A stretch of DNA of 6,678 nt from Alphaproteobacteria bacterium (GTDB taxonomy: Bacteria > Pseudomonadota > Alphaproteobacteria > RF32 > CAG-239): positions 1 to 6,678 of the forward strand of contig JAGCOI010000057.1 of NCBI GenBank assembly GCA_017645485.1. Reading direction: 5' to 3'. Position numbers and translations under genes: made by a program. Below, piece by piece: positions 1 through 5,216 of this stretch. Each line of letters opens with the position of its first letter. Position 1 is the first letter of the stretch. The notes under the pieces were generated by a model that did no database searches, was not told the DNA's origin, and saw nothing but the letters and a program-made list of their open reading frames with translations.

Positions 1-74
1 AAATTTTTTTGCAGAGCCTTTGCCTCGCGTTCAAAACGAAAATCTCTGCGCTGTTTTTTAATTTTTTCCGTCAT
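1..74 (-). CDS. Partial CDS, N-terminal 24 residues of a small basic protein of unknown function
   Basis: An ATG at 74-72 opens a reading frame that runs off the left edge with no stop: 24 complete codons plus two bases. The visible residues begin MTEKIKKQRRDFRFEREAKA and continue LQKN, so the protein is rich in Lys, Arg and Glu and probably helical. The start is supported by a very good ribosome binding site on the minus strand at 91-81 (GGAGGGTGAGG), whose GAGG lies 6 bases before the ATG. The pattern of a basic stretch followed by 'ALQKN' faintly recalls small alphaproteobacterial proteins with an ALRxNLxRRK motif, but too little is visible to assign it. It is divergent from the small plus-strand gene at 228. 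The ribosome binding site is the main reason to believe it; the function is unknown. Confidence 0.6.
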   Translation of the reverse strand, partial: MTEKIKKQRRDFRFEREAKALQKN

Positions 75-163
75 TTGATACCTCACCCTCCAATTTTTCT
101 AACCTTAACGACGTTTTATATGAAATGCAACTCAAAAACATAACATATTCTTCAATAAAATGG

Positions 164-192
164 TTGACTAAAACATATTTTTATGTCACAAT
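164..192 (+). promoter_or_regulatory. Putative sigma-70-type promoter of the 62-residue protein gene
   Basis: TTGACT at 164-169 matches five of six bases of the -35 consensus. After exactly 17 bases, CACAAT at 187-192 matches four of six of the -10 consensus. Transcription would start near 199, giving a leader of about 30 bases that contains the AAGGA ribosome binding site at 215-219. This placement argues against the earlier in-frame ATG at 183, which would lie upstream of the transcript start. The inverted repeat ACATA-TTTT-TATGT (173-186) fills the spacer, a position where a repressor could act. The call is inference from consensus matching. Confidence 0.4.
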
Positions 193-210
193 GCAAAACA
201 GATTTCAAGC

Positions 211-219
211 AAGGAAGGA
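211..219 (+). promoter_or_regulatory. Ribosome binding site that sets the start at 228
   Basis: The sequence AAGGAAGGA contains two overlapping AAGGA cores (211-215 and 215-219). The second lies 8 bases before the ATG at 228. No comparable site precedes the in-frame ATG at 183, so the shorter 62-codon reading is preferred. Confidence 0.6.
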
Positions 220-227
220 ATAAGCTT

Positions 228-416
228 ATGGAAGGTACCTCATCAAAACAAAAAAATCAAATGTCGCATCACAAAATCAGCGCACGCAATAATCAAGATT
301 TAAATCGAAAAAAGCGCCTTGACAATATTTTAAGGTACCGAGAAAAAATCTTGGGGCAAAAATTGTCACCTGAGCTTAAAAAAGCATATCTTTTGAAAAT
401 GAAACAAAACGGTTAG
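228..416 (+). CDS. Hypothetical small basic protein, 62 residues
   Basis: I do not recognise this protein. With the start at 228 (supported by AAGGA at 215-219) it is 62 residues long and strongly basic: 16 Lys plus Arg against 5 Asp plus Glu by my count. The first 20 or so residues are polar (Ser, Gln, Asn, His) and look disordered. From about residue 25 it becomes a charged, probably helical region (NRKKRLDNILRYREKILG), then a short SPELKKAYLLKMK segment. There is no signal peptide, membrane segment or cysteine. It has its own promoter candidate, a good ribosome binding site and a terminator right behind its TAG, which together suggest a real, independently transcribed gene. A basic helical protein this size could bind nucleic acid, but nothing in the sequence proves that. 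It is convergent with clpX. An extension to the ATG at 183 would give 77 residues and is less likely. Confidence 0.6.
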   Translation: MEGTSSKQKNQMSHHKISARNNQDLNRKKRLDNILRYREKILGQKLSPELKKAYLLKMKQNG

Positions 417-429
417 AATTTTTTCAAAC

Positions 430-462
430 AAAAAGCGCCGCACTGATTGTACGGCGCTTTTT
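430..462. terminator. Strong bidirectional intrinsic terminator between the 62-residue gene and clpX
   Basis: AAAAAGCGCCG (430-440) pairs perfectly with CGGCGCTTTTT (452-462), an 11-base stem with a GC-rich core. After a C/A mismatch, two further pairs (442-450, 443-449) leave a TGATT loop. The A run on one arm and the T run on the other put a U tract behind the hairpin in either direction of transcription. It starts 14 bases after the stop of the plus-strand gene and ends 11 bases beyond the stop of clpX, so it should serve both convergent transcripts. Confidence 0.9.
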
Positions 463-473
463 ATTTGGCTTGT

Positions 474-1721
474 TTAAGCTGATTTTTTCTTTTTCTTTTT
501 AATCAAAATCGGCTCTGCATTGTCATTAACCACATGTTCATTGACAATCACTTCAGTAACATCTTTCATATCGGGAATGGCATACATTAAATCAAGTAAA
601 ATGCCTTCCATGATGGCACGTAACCCTCTGGCACCGGTTTTCTTTTCAATCGCCTTCTTGGCAATCGCACGAAGTGCATCTTCGGTCACCGTCAGTTTCA
701 CGTTTTCCATATCAAACAGCGTCGTATATTGCTTAATAAGTGCATTTTTCGGCTCTGTCATCACTTTAATCAAAGCATCTTCATTTAAGTCATTTAAGGT
801 TGCAATAATCGGCAATCTTCCGATAAGTTCCGGAATAAGCCCGTATTTTAACAAATCTTCCGATTGAACATCTTTTAAGATTTCGCCGATACCCGCCTCG
901 GTTTTGGAGGCCACTTTGGCACCAAATCCGATAGATGTTTCTTTACCGCGTTTGCCGATAATTTTTTCAAGCCCCGCAAATGCGCCACCGCATATAAACA
1001 AAATGTTCGTCGTATCCACATGCAAAAACTCTTGTTGAGGATGTTTGCGCCCGCCTTGCGGAGGCACATTGGCAACCGTACCTTCAATAATTTTCAACAG
1101 AGCCTGCTGAACACCCTCGCCCGACACATCACGGGTAATGGACGGACCGTCCGTTTTTCGTGTAATTTTATCTATTTCATCAATATACACAATTCCGCGC
1201 TCGGCCTTTTCAATATCGTAATCAGCCGCCTGAACAAGCTTTAAGATAATATTTTCAACATCTTCGCCGACATAACCTGCTTCGGTTAAGGTTGTTGCAT
1301 CCGAAATCGCAAAAGGCACATCCAAAATGCGCGCAAGCGTTTGCGCCAACAATGTTTTACCCGAGCCTGTCGAGCCGATTAAAATCACGTTTGACTTAGA
1401 AATTTCAACATCTTTATTTTCGTTTTTGGAATTTAAGCGCTTATAATGGTTATAAACCGCCACGGATAAAACCTTTTTAGCTTCGTCCTGCCCAATCACA
1501 TACTGATCCAAAAAACCTTTAATTTTGGAAGGTGTCGGCAACTCCCCGTCAAACAACGGACCGCCTGATTTTTCGGCGTGTAGCTCATCGGTTACGATAT
1601 TGATACATACTTCAATACACTCATCACATATATAAACACCTCTGCCGGCAATCAGCTTTTTAACTTCATTCTGACTTTTACCGCAAAACGAACAATGTAA
1701 TGTTTTATCTTCTTCACTCAT
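474..1721 (-). CDS. clpX: ATP-dependent Clp protease, ATP-binding subunit ClpX
   Basis: ClpX is a cytoplasmic hexameric AAA+ unfoldase. It recognises tagged or damaged proteins, unfolds them with ATP and threads them into the ClpP chamber. At 415 residues it is close to the usual ~420. An N-terminal zinc-binding domain has C10, C13, C32 and C35. The AAA+ module shows Walker A GSTGSGKT (116-123), the GYVG pore loop (149-152), Walker B IVYIDEID (177-184), the RKH loop (225-227), the IGF loop that docks on ClpP (264-266), the PELIGRLP segment with the likely arginine finger R302, and sensor 2 GARGLR (363-368). Position 117 is Ser where the family normally has Pro. The tail ends in six lysines (408-413) followed by Ser-Ala. 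The ATG follows AAGGA by 7 bases, and that site overlaps the clpP stop, so the two are co-transcribed and probably coupled. No lon gene follows; the operon ends at the hairpin 430-462. Confidence 0.98.
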   Translation of the reverse strand: MSEEDKTLHCSFCGKSQNEVKKLIAGRGVYICDECIEVCINIVTDELHAEKSGGPLFDGELPTPSKIKGFLDQYVIGQDEAKKVLSVAVYNHYKRLNSKNENKDVEISKSNVILIGSTGSGKTLLAQTLARILDVPFAISDATTLTEAGYVGEDVENIILKLVQAADYDIEKAERGIVYIDEIDKITRKTDGPSITRDVSGEGVQQALLKIIEGTVANVPPQGGRKHPQQEFLHVDTTNILFICGGAFAGLEKIIGKRGKETSIGFGAKVASKTEAGIGEILKDVQSEDLLKYGLIPELIGRLPIIATLNDLNEDALIKVMTEPKNALIKQYTTLFDMENVKLTVTEDALRAIAKKAIEKKTGARGLRAIMEGILLDLMYAIPDMKDVTEVIVNEHVVNDNAEPILIKKKKKKSA

Positions 1722-1728
1722 ATTAAAT

Positions 1729-1734
1729 TCCTTA
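1729..1734 (-). promoter_or_regulatory. clpX ribosome binding site overlapping the clpP stop codon
   Basis: Read on the minus strand, TAAGGA combines the clpP TAA stop (1734-1732) with the AAGGA core (1733-1729) that serves clpX. Seven bases separate it from the clpX ATG. Ribosomes finishing clpP stop on the clpX initiation site, an arrangement that favours coupled production of the two subunits. Confidence 0.75.
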
Positions 1735-2355
1735 TTTTACTGTCAAACGATTGGTCACAATCTCATCTATTAAACCGAATTTTTTAGCTTCCGTCGGTGT
1801 CATAAAATTATCTCTGTCCATGGCTTTTTCAATAACTTTAATCGATTGCCCCGTATTTAAGGCATAAATTTCATTTAAACGTTTGCGCATATCCAAAATC
1901 AATTTAGCCTGAATTTCAATATCCGCCGCTTGCCCTTTGGCGCCGCCGGAAGGTTGATGAATCATAATTTGAGAATTGGGCAAAGAATATCTTTTTCCTT
2001 TGGCACCGCCCGCAAGCAAAAATGATCCCATTGAACACGCCTGCCCGATACACAGTGTTGCCACATCACAAGAAATATACTGCATTGTATCATATATAGC
2101 CAAACCCGATGTAATCACACCGCCCGGCGAGTTAATATAAAGGAAAATATCTTTTTTCGGATCTTCGGATTCCAAAAACAACAATTGTGCGCACACAAGC
2201 GAAGATACCTCATCGTTCACTTCGCCGCTCAAGAAAATAATTCTTTCTTTCAACAAACGCGAAAAAATATCAAAAGATCTTTCACCGCGCGATGTTTGCT
2301 CAATCACCATCGGAACAAGCGTGTTGTCGTAAATTTCCGGAGCGCTTTTTATCAT
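1732..2355 (-). CDS. clpP: ATP-dependent Clp protease proteolytic subunit ClpP
   Basis: ClpP is the serine peptidase of the ClpXP complex. It forms a two-ring, 14-subunit barrel in the cytoplasm that degrades substrates delivered by ClpX or a related unfoldase. It is 207 residues, the normal length. The catalytic triad is visible as Ser108 in GQACSMGS, His133 in IMIHQPSGG and Asp182 in DRDNF, with spacing identical to E. coli ClpP. The stretch [19 protein letters not shown] (73-91) is the conserved segment near the active site. The N-terminal [20 protein letters not shown] resembles alphaproteobacterial ClpP. The ATG has AAAGGA 7 bases upstream (2368-2363). It is the first gene of a clpP-clpX operon; no trigger-factor gene (tig), a frequent neighbour, precedes it, and the adjacent upstream gene is divergent. 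One mild oddity is Cys107 next to the catalytic serine, where Ala is usual. Confidence 0.98.
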   Translation of the reverse strand: MIKSAPEIYDNTLVPMVIEQTSRGERSFDIFSRLLKERIIFLSGEVNDEVSSLVCAQLLFLESEDPKKDIFLYINSPGGVITSGLAIYDTMQYISCDVATLCIGQACSMGSFLLAGGAKGKRYSLPNSQIMIHQPSGGAKGQAADIEIQAKLILDMRKRLNEIYALNTGQSIKVIEKAMDRDNFMTPTEAKKFGLIDEIVTNRLTVK

Positions 2356-2476
2356 ATTTTTATCCTTTGCTTAAAAAAAATTACAAATTTTTAATAAATA
2401 TATGCTAAATTTCATCAATAAAAGGTAAATAAAAACAAAATCTTTAAAAAAATTGTTCGTTTTAAGGAAAAAATTT
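2356..2476. promoter_or_regulatory. Divergent promoter region between clpP and the 150-residue protein gene
   Basis: This 121-base spacer is extremely AT-rich (about 15% G+C by hand count), and promoters for both directions must lie here. For clpP, a weak candidate is TTGATG (2418-2413), 16 bases, then TATTAA (2396-2391). For the plus-strand gene, a weak candidate is TTGCTT (2367-2372), 17 bases, then TTTAAT (2390-2395). The two overlap almost completely, so if both are real they would compete. I see no CTTGAA-type heat-shock -35 box and no CIRCE element. In DNA this AT-rich, chance matches are frequent, so only the existence of a divergent control region is well supported. Confidence 0.45.
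2464..2468 (+). promoter_or_regulatory. Ribosome binding site that sets the start at 2477
   Basis: AAGGA lies 8 bases before the ATG at 2477. An in-frame TTG at 2453 would add eight residues but would place this site inside the coding region and has no binding site of its own, so the ATG is preferred. Confidence 0.75.
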
Positions 2477-2929
2477 ATGTTTGAACCCAAAAGGCAAGAC
2501 AAATTACATTCAACAGATGCGGCTTTATATACCAACAAAGTCAAACTTGATGAATTATCTTTGTTTAATCCGTTTGAACTCACCGATTTAAATGGTCTTA
2601 AAGTATTGGCACACAACCAATTTGAACCATATTACAAGGTTATTCAATCGCTCAAAGTAACCGATGACAACGGTAATTTTTTAGAAACACAAACCCAAAC
2701 CTTAAAGCAAGATGTTTTAACTGCCGCCAAGCAGGATACCTATTTAGAATTGCTTTATTTGCCGGAATTACCGCAAGAAGAAGCCTATCGTGCGCTTTTG
2801 GAAGAAAAACTTTTGCTCCACTTGGTTAATTTGGTGCTTGATGTGGAAATACCGACCAATCAAACATTAAATCGTTTTGAAATCACAAACGCCGAAAAAA
2901 CATTCAAAAAAATGCTGGAAAACGCTTAG
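2477..2929 (+). CDS. Hypothetical acidic cytoplasmic protein, 150 residues
   Basis: I do not recognise this family. It has 150 residues, is acidic (24 Asp plus Glu against 16 Lys plus Arg by count), contains no cysteine, and shows no signal peptide or membrane segment, so it is probably cytoplasmic. The N-terminal third is mixed, with the stretch ELSLFNPFELTDLNGLKVL at about 26-44. Around 90-121 a Leu- and Glu-rich segment (LPELPQEEAYRALLEEKLLL) looks strongly helical, and the end (AEKTFKKMLENA) is likely another helix. It is divergent from clpP and converges on prmC with six bases between stops. Codon use and AT content look like the neighbours, so recent transfer is not indicated. Being next to clpP, it could be co-regulated with, or act on, the protease (for example as an adaptor or substrate), but that is speculation from position only. 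Confidence 0.8.
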   Translation: MFEPKRQDKLHSTDAALYTNKVKLDELSLFNPFELTDLNGLKVLAHNQFEPYYKVIQSLKVTDDNGNFLETQTQTLKQDVLTAAKQDTYLELLYLPELPQEEAYRALLEEKLLLHLVNLVLDVEIPTNQTLNRFEITNAEKTFKKMLENA

Positions 2930-2935
2930 CAAAAA

Positions 2936-3784
2936 TCAGCACTTTTCAAATACAAGCACCCGTTCGATACCAGACAAATCCCGAACCGTTTTACTGTGTT
3001 TTAATCCTGCTTTTTCAAAAATTTGCTTAACATCTGCGGCCTGACCGAACCCGATTTCCAATAATACATAACCACCCGCACATAAAAGAGTCGGCGCTAT
3101 TTTTGCAATACGCGTATAGTGTTTTAAACCGTCTTCACCACCGTCAAGCGCCAAAAGCGGATCATATTTTTGCACTTCCGTATCCAAACTTTGAATATCA
3201 CCTGTTTTGATATAAGGCGGATTTGAAACAATCATATCAAATTCTCTGTTTAAGCATTCAACAAAATCATCATCAAACCAATCTTTACACAAAAGATTAC
3301 CCCTGTTTTCAACACCAAGTCTTTGCATATTTTGCCGAGTTATACTTAATGCTTTAGTTGATATATCAACTCCAACACATTGAATATCAACAATTTCTTT
3401 TAATACACTACTTAACACACACCCCGAACCGACACCCAGTTCCAACACATATTTTCCGCCGCTTAATTGAAGAATCCTCAGAGCCGTTTCCAATAAAATT
3501 TCCGTATCCGGTCTCGGCGAAAGAACATCTTTTGAAACAATAAAATCATATTTATAAAATTCTTTATGCCCCAATATTTTATCAATCGGCATACCGTCAA
3601 CGCGTTTTTGCACACAATTATCAAGCTTTTCAAGTAAATTGTCGGGCACAATTGTTTGCACACCAACCTCATCAGGCACAGTCCCGAGCACGTATGAAAT
3701 AAGCAATCTTGCTTCTAAACGCGGTGAGGCAATACCCGCCTTTATCAACTTATTGATCGTTTGTTCATATATCGTCTCAAGCAT
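2936..3784 (-). CDS. prmC: Peptide chain release factor N5-glutamine methyltransferase PrmC (HemK)
   Basis: PrmC transfers a methyl group from S-adenosylmethionine to the glutamine of the GGQ motif in release factors RF1 and RF2, which improves translation termination. At 282 residues it is the usual size (E. coli ~277). An N-terminal helical domain (about 1-85) leads into the methyltransferase fold. Visible motifs are LSPRPDTEIL (88-97, the family PRPxTE signature), the SAM-binding loop LELGVGSGC (114-122), the acidic VGVD strand end at 137-140 and the catalytic NPPY at 188-191. The ATG shares one base with the rpoH stop (TAATG), and there is no clear ribosome binding site, so translation is probably coupled to rpoH. 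In many bacteria prmC sits next to prfA (RF1); here it is last in an asnS-rpoH transcript. Its stop lies 6 bases from that of the convergent 150-residue gene, with no terminator visible. Confidence 0.95.
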   Translation of the reverse strand: MLETIYEQTINKLIKAGIASPRLEARLLISYVLGTVPDEVGVQTIVPDNLLEKLDNCVQKRVDGMPIDKILGHKEFYKYDFIVSKDVLSPRPDTEILLETALRILQLSGGKYVLELGVGSGCVLSSVLKEIVDIQCVGVDISTKALSITRQNMQRLGVENRGNLLCKDWFDDDFVECLNREFDMIVSNPPYIKTGDIQSLDTEVQKYDPLLALDGGEDGLKHYTRIAKIAPTLLCAGGYVLLEIGFGQAADVKQIFEKAGLKHSKTVRDLSGIERVLVFEKC

Positions 3785-3786
3785 TA
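3782..3786 (-). other. TAATG stop/start overlap, rpoH-prmC
   Basis: On the minus strand the rpoH TAA (3786-3784) shares its last A with the prmC ATG (3784-3782). No Shine-Dalgarno-like sequence stands just upstream (the preceding bases are GGCGGCCGAA), so reinitiation by ribosomes leaving rpoH is the likely route to PrmC. Confidence 0.8.
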
Positions 3787-4692
3787 TTCGGCCGCCATTT
3801 TTGCTTTTACGGCCGCCGTTAACTTTTCAAGCGCCCGTTTTTCGATTTGCCGTACACGTTCACGACTTATATCAAACTGTGCACCGATTTCATCCAATGT
3901 CAGCGGAGTATCGGTTAAAATATGATGACGCAATATAAATTGTTCACGTTCACTGAGTTCCCCCAAGCACGAAAACAAAATTTTGCGCCGCATCATGGCT
4001 TCTTCTTTACTGGCTAAACGCCCTTCAATGTTTTCACGACTGTCCGAAAGCATATCTATCTGTTCTTTGTTTTCATCTTCAGAGGCACCGTAAACAGGAG
4101 TATTTAACGATTTATCTCCGCCCATACGTCTGTTCATTTCAACAACATCTTGTTCATCAACCACAAGTTCACGCGCAATTTCCTTAACCACTTTAGGTTC
4201 AAGTTCTTTATTTTCATAAATACCAAGGCGTGCTTTAATACGTCCCAAATTATAAAACAGTTTTTTCTGCGCCGCTACCGTACCGATTTTAACGAGCGAC
4301 CACGAGCGTAAAATATAATCATGAATAGCCGCTTTAATCCACCATAAAGCATATGTTGCCAAACGCACCTTTTTATTCGGATCAAACTTTTTAACGGCCT
4401 GCATTAAACCGATATTTGCTTCCGAAATCATATCTTGCATCGGCAGGCCGTATCTGCGATACGTCAAAGCAATTTTTGCGGCCAGCCTCAAATGCGATGT
4501 AATCAATTTTTGTGCGGCCTCTAAATTACCGTTGCGTACAAAATCGTTAACCAGAGCGTTTTCTTCATCTTCGGTTAAAACCGGAAATTTTTTAATTTGC
4601 TCCAAATAAGCGTTTAGACCTTTGTCTTCAACAACAACGGGTAAATTTTTTTCATCGGTTTTGACAACGACTAAACTCTTACTTTCGCTCAT
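3784..4692 (-). CDS. rpoH: RNA polymerase heat-shock sigma factor RpoH (sigma-32 family)
   Basis: RpoH directs RNA polymerase to promoters of chaperone and protease genes after heat or misfolding stress. At 302 residues it is slightly longer than the E. coli protein (284). Region 1.2 lies near 25-55 (LNAYLEQIKKFPVLTEDEE). Region 2 spans about 60-138, with region 2.2 at EANIGLMQAVKKFDP (91-105) and region 2.4 at RLATYALWWIKAAI (110-123) followed by LRSWSLVKIGT (128-138). The RpoH box, specific to this family, reads QKKLFYNLG (142-150); the common form ends FFNLR, so Phe-to-Tyr and Arg-to-Gly are changes here. Region 4 carries the helix-turn-helix LTLDEIGAQFDISRERVRQI (264-283). The start lies 15 bases after the previous gene's stop, and the spacer (GTAAAGCGTTAAAAA) has only a poor ribosome binding site. 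It is third in the asnS operon and overlaps prmC by one base. It cannot be RpoD, which is far larger with a different region 1. Confidence 0.96.
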   Translation of the reverse strand: MSESKSLVVVKTDEKNLPVVVEDKGLNAYLEQIKKFPVLTEDEENALVNDFVRNGNLEAAQKLITSHLRLAAKIALTYRRYGLPMQDMISEANIGLMQAVKKFDPNKKVRLATYALWWIKAAIHDYILRSWSLVKIGTVAAQKKLFYNLGRIKARLGIYENKELEPKVVKEIARELVVDEQDVVEMNRRMGGDKSLNTPVYGASEDENKEQIDMLSDSRENIEGRLASKEEAMMRRKILFSCLGELSEREQFILRHHILTDTPLTLDEIGAQFDISRERVRQIEKRALEKLTAAVKAKMAAE

Positions 4693-4707
4693 TTTTTAAC
4701 GCTTTAC

Positions 4708-5214
4708 TTAAGGGTAAAAAAACTGCACTGCATTATAATCCGGATTGTTTTCATCCAAATTGATAATATGGGCTTTTACATTATCCATATACGGATATGC
4801 AATCACATATATCCTGCGCTGTTGTGCTTCCTTTTGCCTGCACAGCAAAATATCTTCGGCATTCACACGTTCATTTATTTTAATCATAATCAAAGCGTTT
4901 GCCGTTTGAAAATCCGTTTCGGGGGAAAAACTTTTGACATCTGCTTTTTCAAAATCATGCAAATGCTTAAGCTTTAACAGCTTTGCACGCTTGGATAGTA
5001 TTGAAAAAGTCGCCACATGATTTAAATGTTCTTTGGCCGTATCGATAATTTTTTTTGTAAAAGCCTCGTCTGCACAGGTAGGCATTGAAATAATTTTAAC
5101 TTCACCCAAAGCTTCATTCGGTTGTGTAAAAACATCATCTTCAGCATTAACTTGAAGAGACAATCCCATGAAAAATATGAATAAAAAAATTATTTTTTTC
5201 AAAACATACCTCAT
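4708..5214 (-). CDS. Hypothetical exported protein, 168 residues, between asnS and rpoH
   Basis: I do not recognise this protein. It has a clear Sec-type signal peptide: a basic start (MRYVLKK), a hydrophobic core at about 8-20 (IIFLFIFFMGLSL) and a likely signal peptidase I cleavage after VNA at residue 24. No lipobox cysteine is present, so it is probably periplasmic and not a lipoprotein. The mature part of about 144 residues has two cysteines (C47 in MPTCADE and C125 in LLCRQ) that could form one disulfide. It ends with a Tyr- and Phe-containing tail (YNAVQFFYP). Its ATG shares one base with the asnS stop (TAATG) and no ribosome binding site is visible, so expression probably depends on asnS translation. 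An exported protein encoded directly before a cytoplasmic heat-shock sigma factor is unexpected; any link with envelope stress is only a guess. Confidence 0.85.
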   Translation of the reverse strand: MRYVLKKIIFLFIFFMGLSLQVNAEDDVFTQPNEALGEVKIISMPTCADEAFTKKIIDTAKEHLNHVATFSILSKRAKLLKLKHLHDFEKADVKSFSPETDFQTANALIMIKINERVNAEDILLCRQKEAQQRRIYVIAYPYMDNVKAHIINLDENNPDYNAVQFFYP

Positions 5215-5216
5215 TA
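5212..5216 (-). other. TAATG stop/start overlap, asnS-exported protein
   Basis: On the minus strand the asnS TAA (5216-5214) shares its last A with the ATG of the exported-protein gene (5214-5212). The bases before it (CCGTCAATTTT) hold no Shine-Dalgarno-like site, so coupled reinitiation is likely. The same junction type recurs at rpoH-prmC in the same operon. Confidence 0.8.

Larger units (their letters stand above)
75..227. promoter_or_regulatory. Divergent intergenic region with 5' leaders of both flanking genes
   Basis: This 153-base gap separates two divergently oriented genes and must hold both of their control regions. On the plus strand there is a reasonable sigma-70-like promoter (listed separately). 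On the minus strand the best -10 candidate is TATAAA (120-115), but I find no convincing -35 at 16-18 bases from it, so that promoter stays unlocated. The octamer AACATATT occurs twice in direct orientation (142-149 and 172-179), and a 5-base inverted repeat, ACATA-TTTT-TATGT, lies at 173-186. Either could be a regulator site or simply reflect low-complexity AT-rich sequence. Confidence 0.5.

Noticed and set aside
183..227. Longer start (ATG at 183) for the 62-residue protein, giving 77 residues
   Set aside because: There is no ribosome binding site before 183, the ATG lies upstream of the inferred transcript start near 199, and a good AAGGA site precedes the ATG at 228.
520..867. Open frame on the plus strand opposite clpX, 115 codons
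   Set aside because: It is fully antisense to a well-conserved gene, has low-complexity Ser/Ile content expected from the reverse frame, and shows no ribosome binding site; similar antisense frames opposite rpoH, asnS and prmC were rejected for the same reason.
2453..2476. TTG start at 2453 extending the 150-residue protein by eight residues
   Set aside because: The extension would contain the AAGGA site that properly serves the ATG at 2477, and no site precedes the TTG.
2356..2476. CIRCE element or RpoH-type heat-shock promoter before clpP
   Set aside because: Neither the TTAGCACTC/GAGTGCTAA inverted repeat nor a CTTGAA -35 box is present on either strand of the spacer.
2905..2950. Possible terminator hairpin between the 150-residue gene and prmC (TGCT...AGCA, GCTG...CAGC)
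   Set aside because: The stems are only four bases with long loops, and no run of T follows, so it does not meet the form of an intrinsic terminator.
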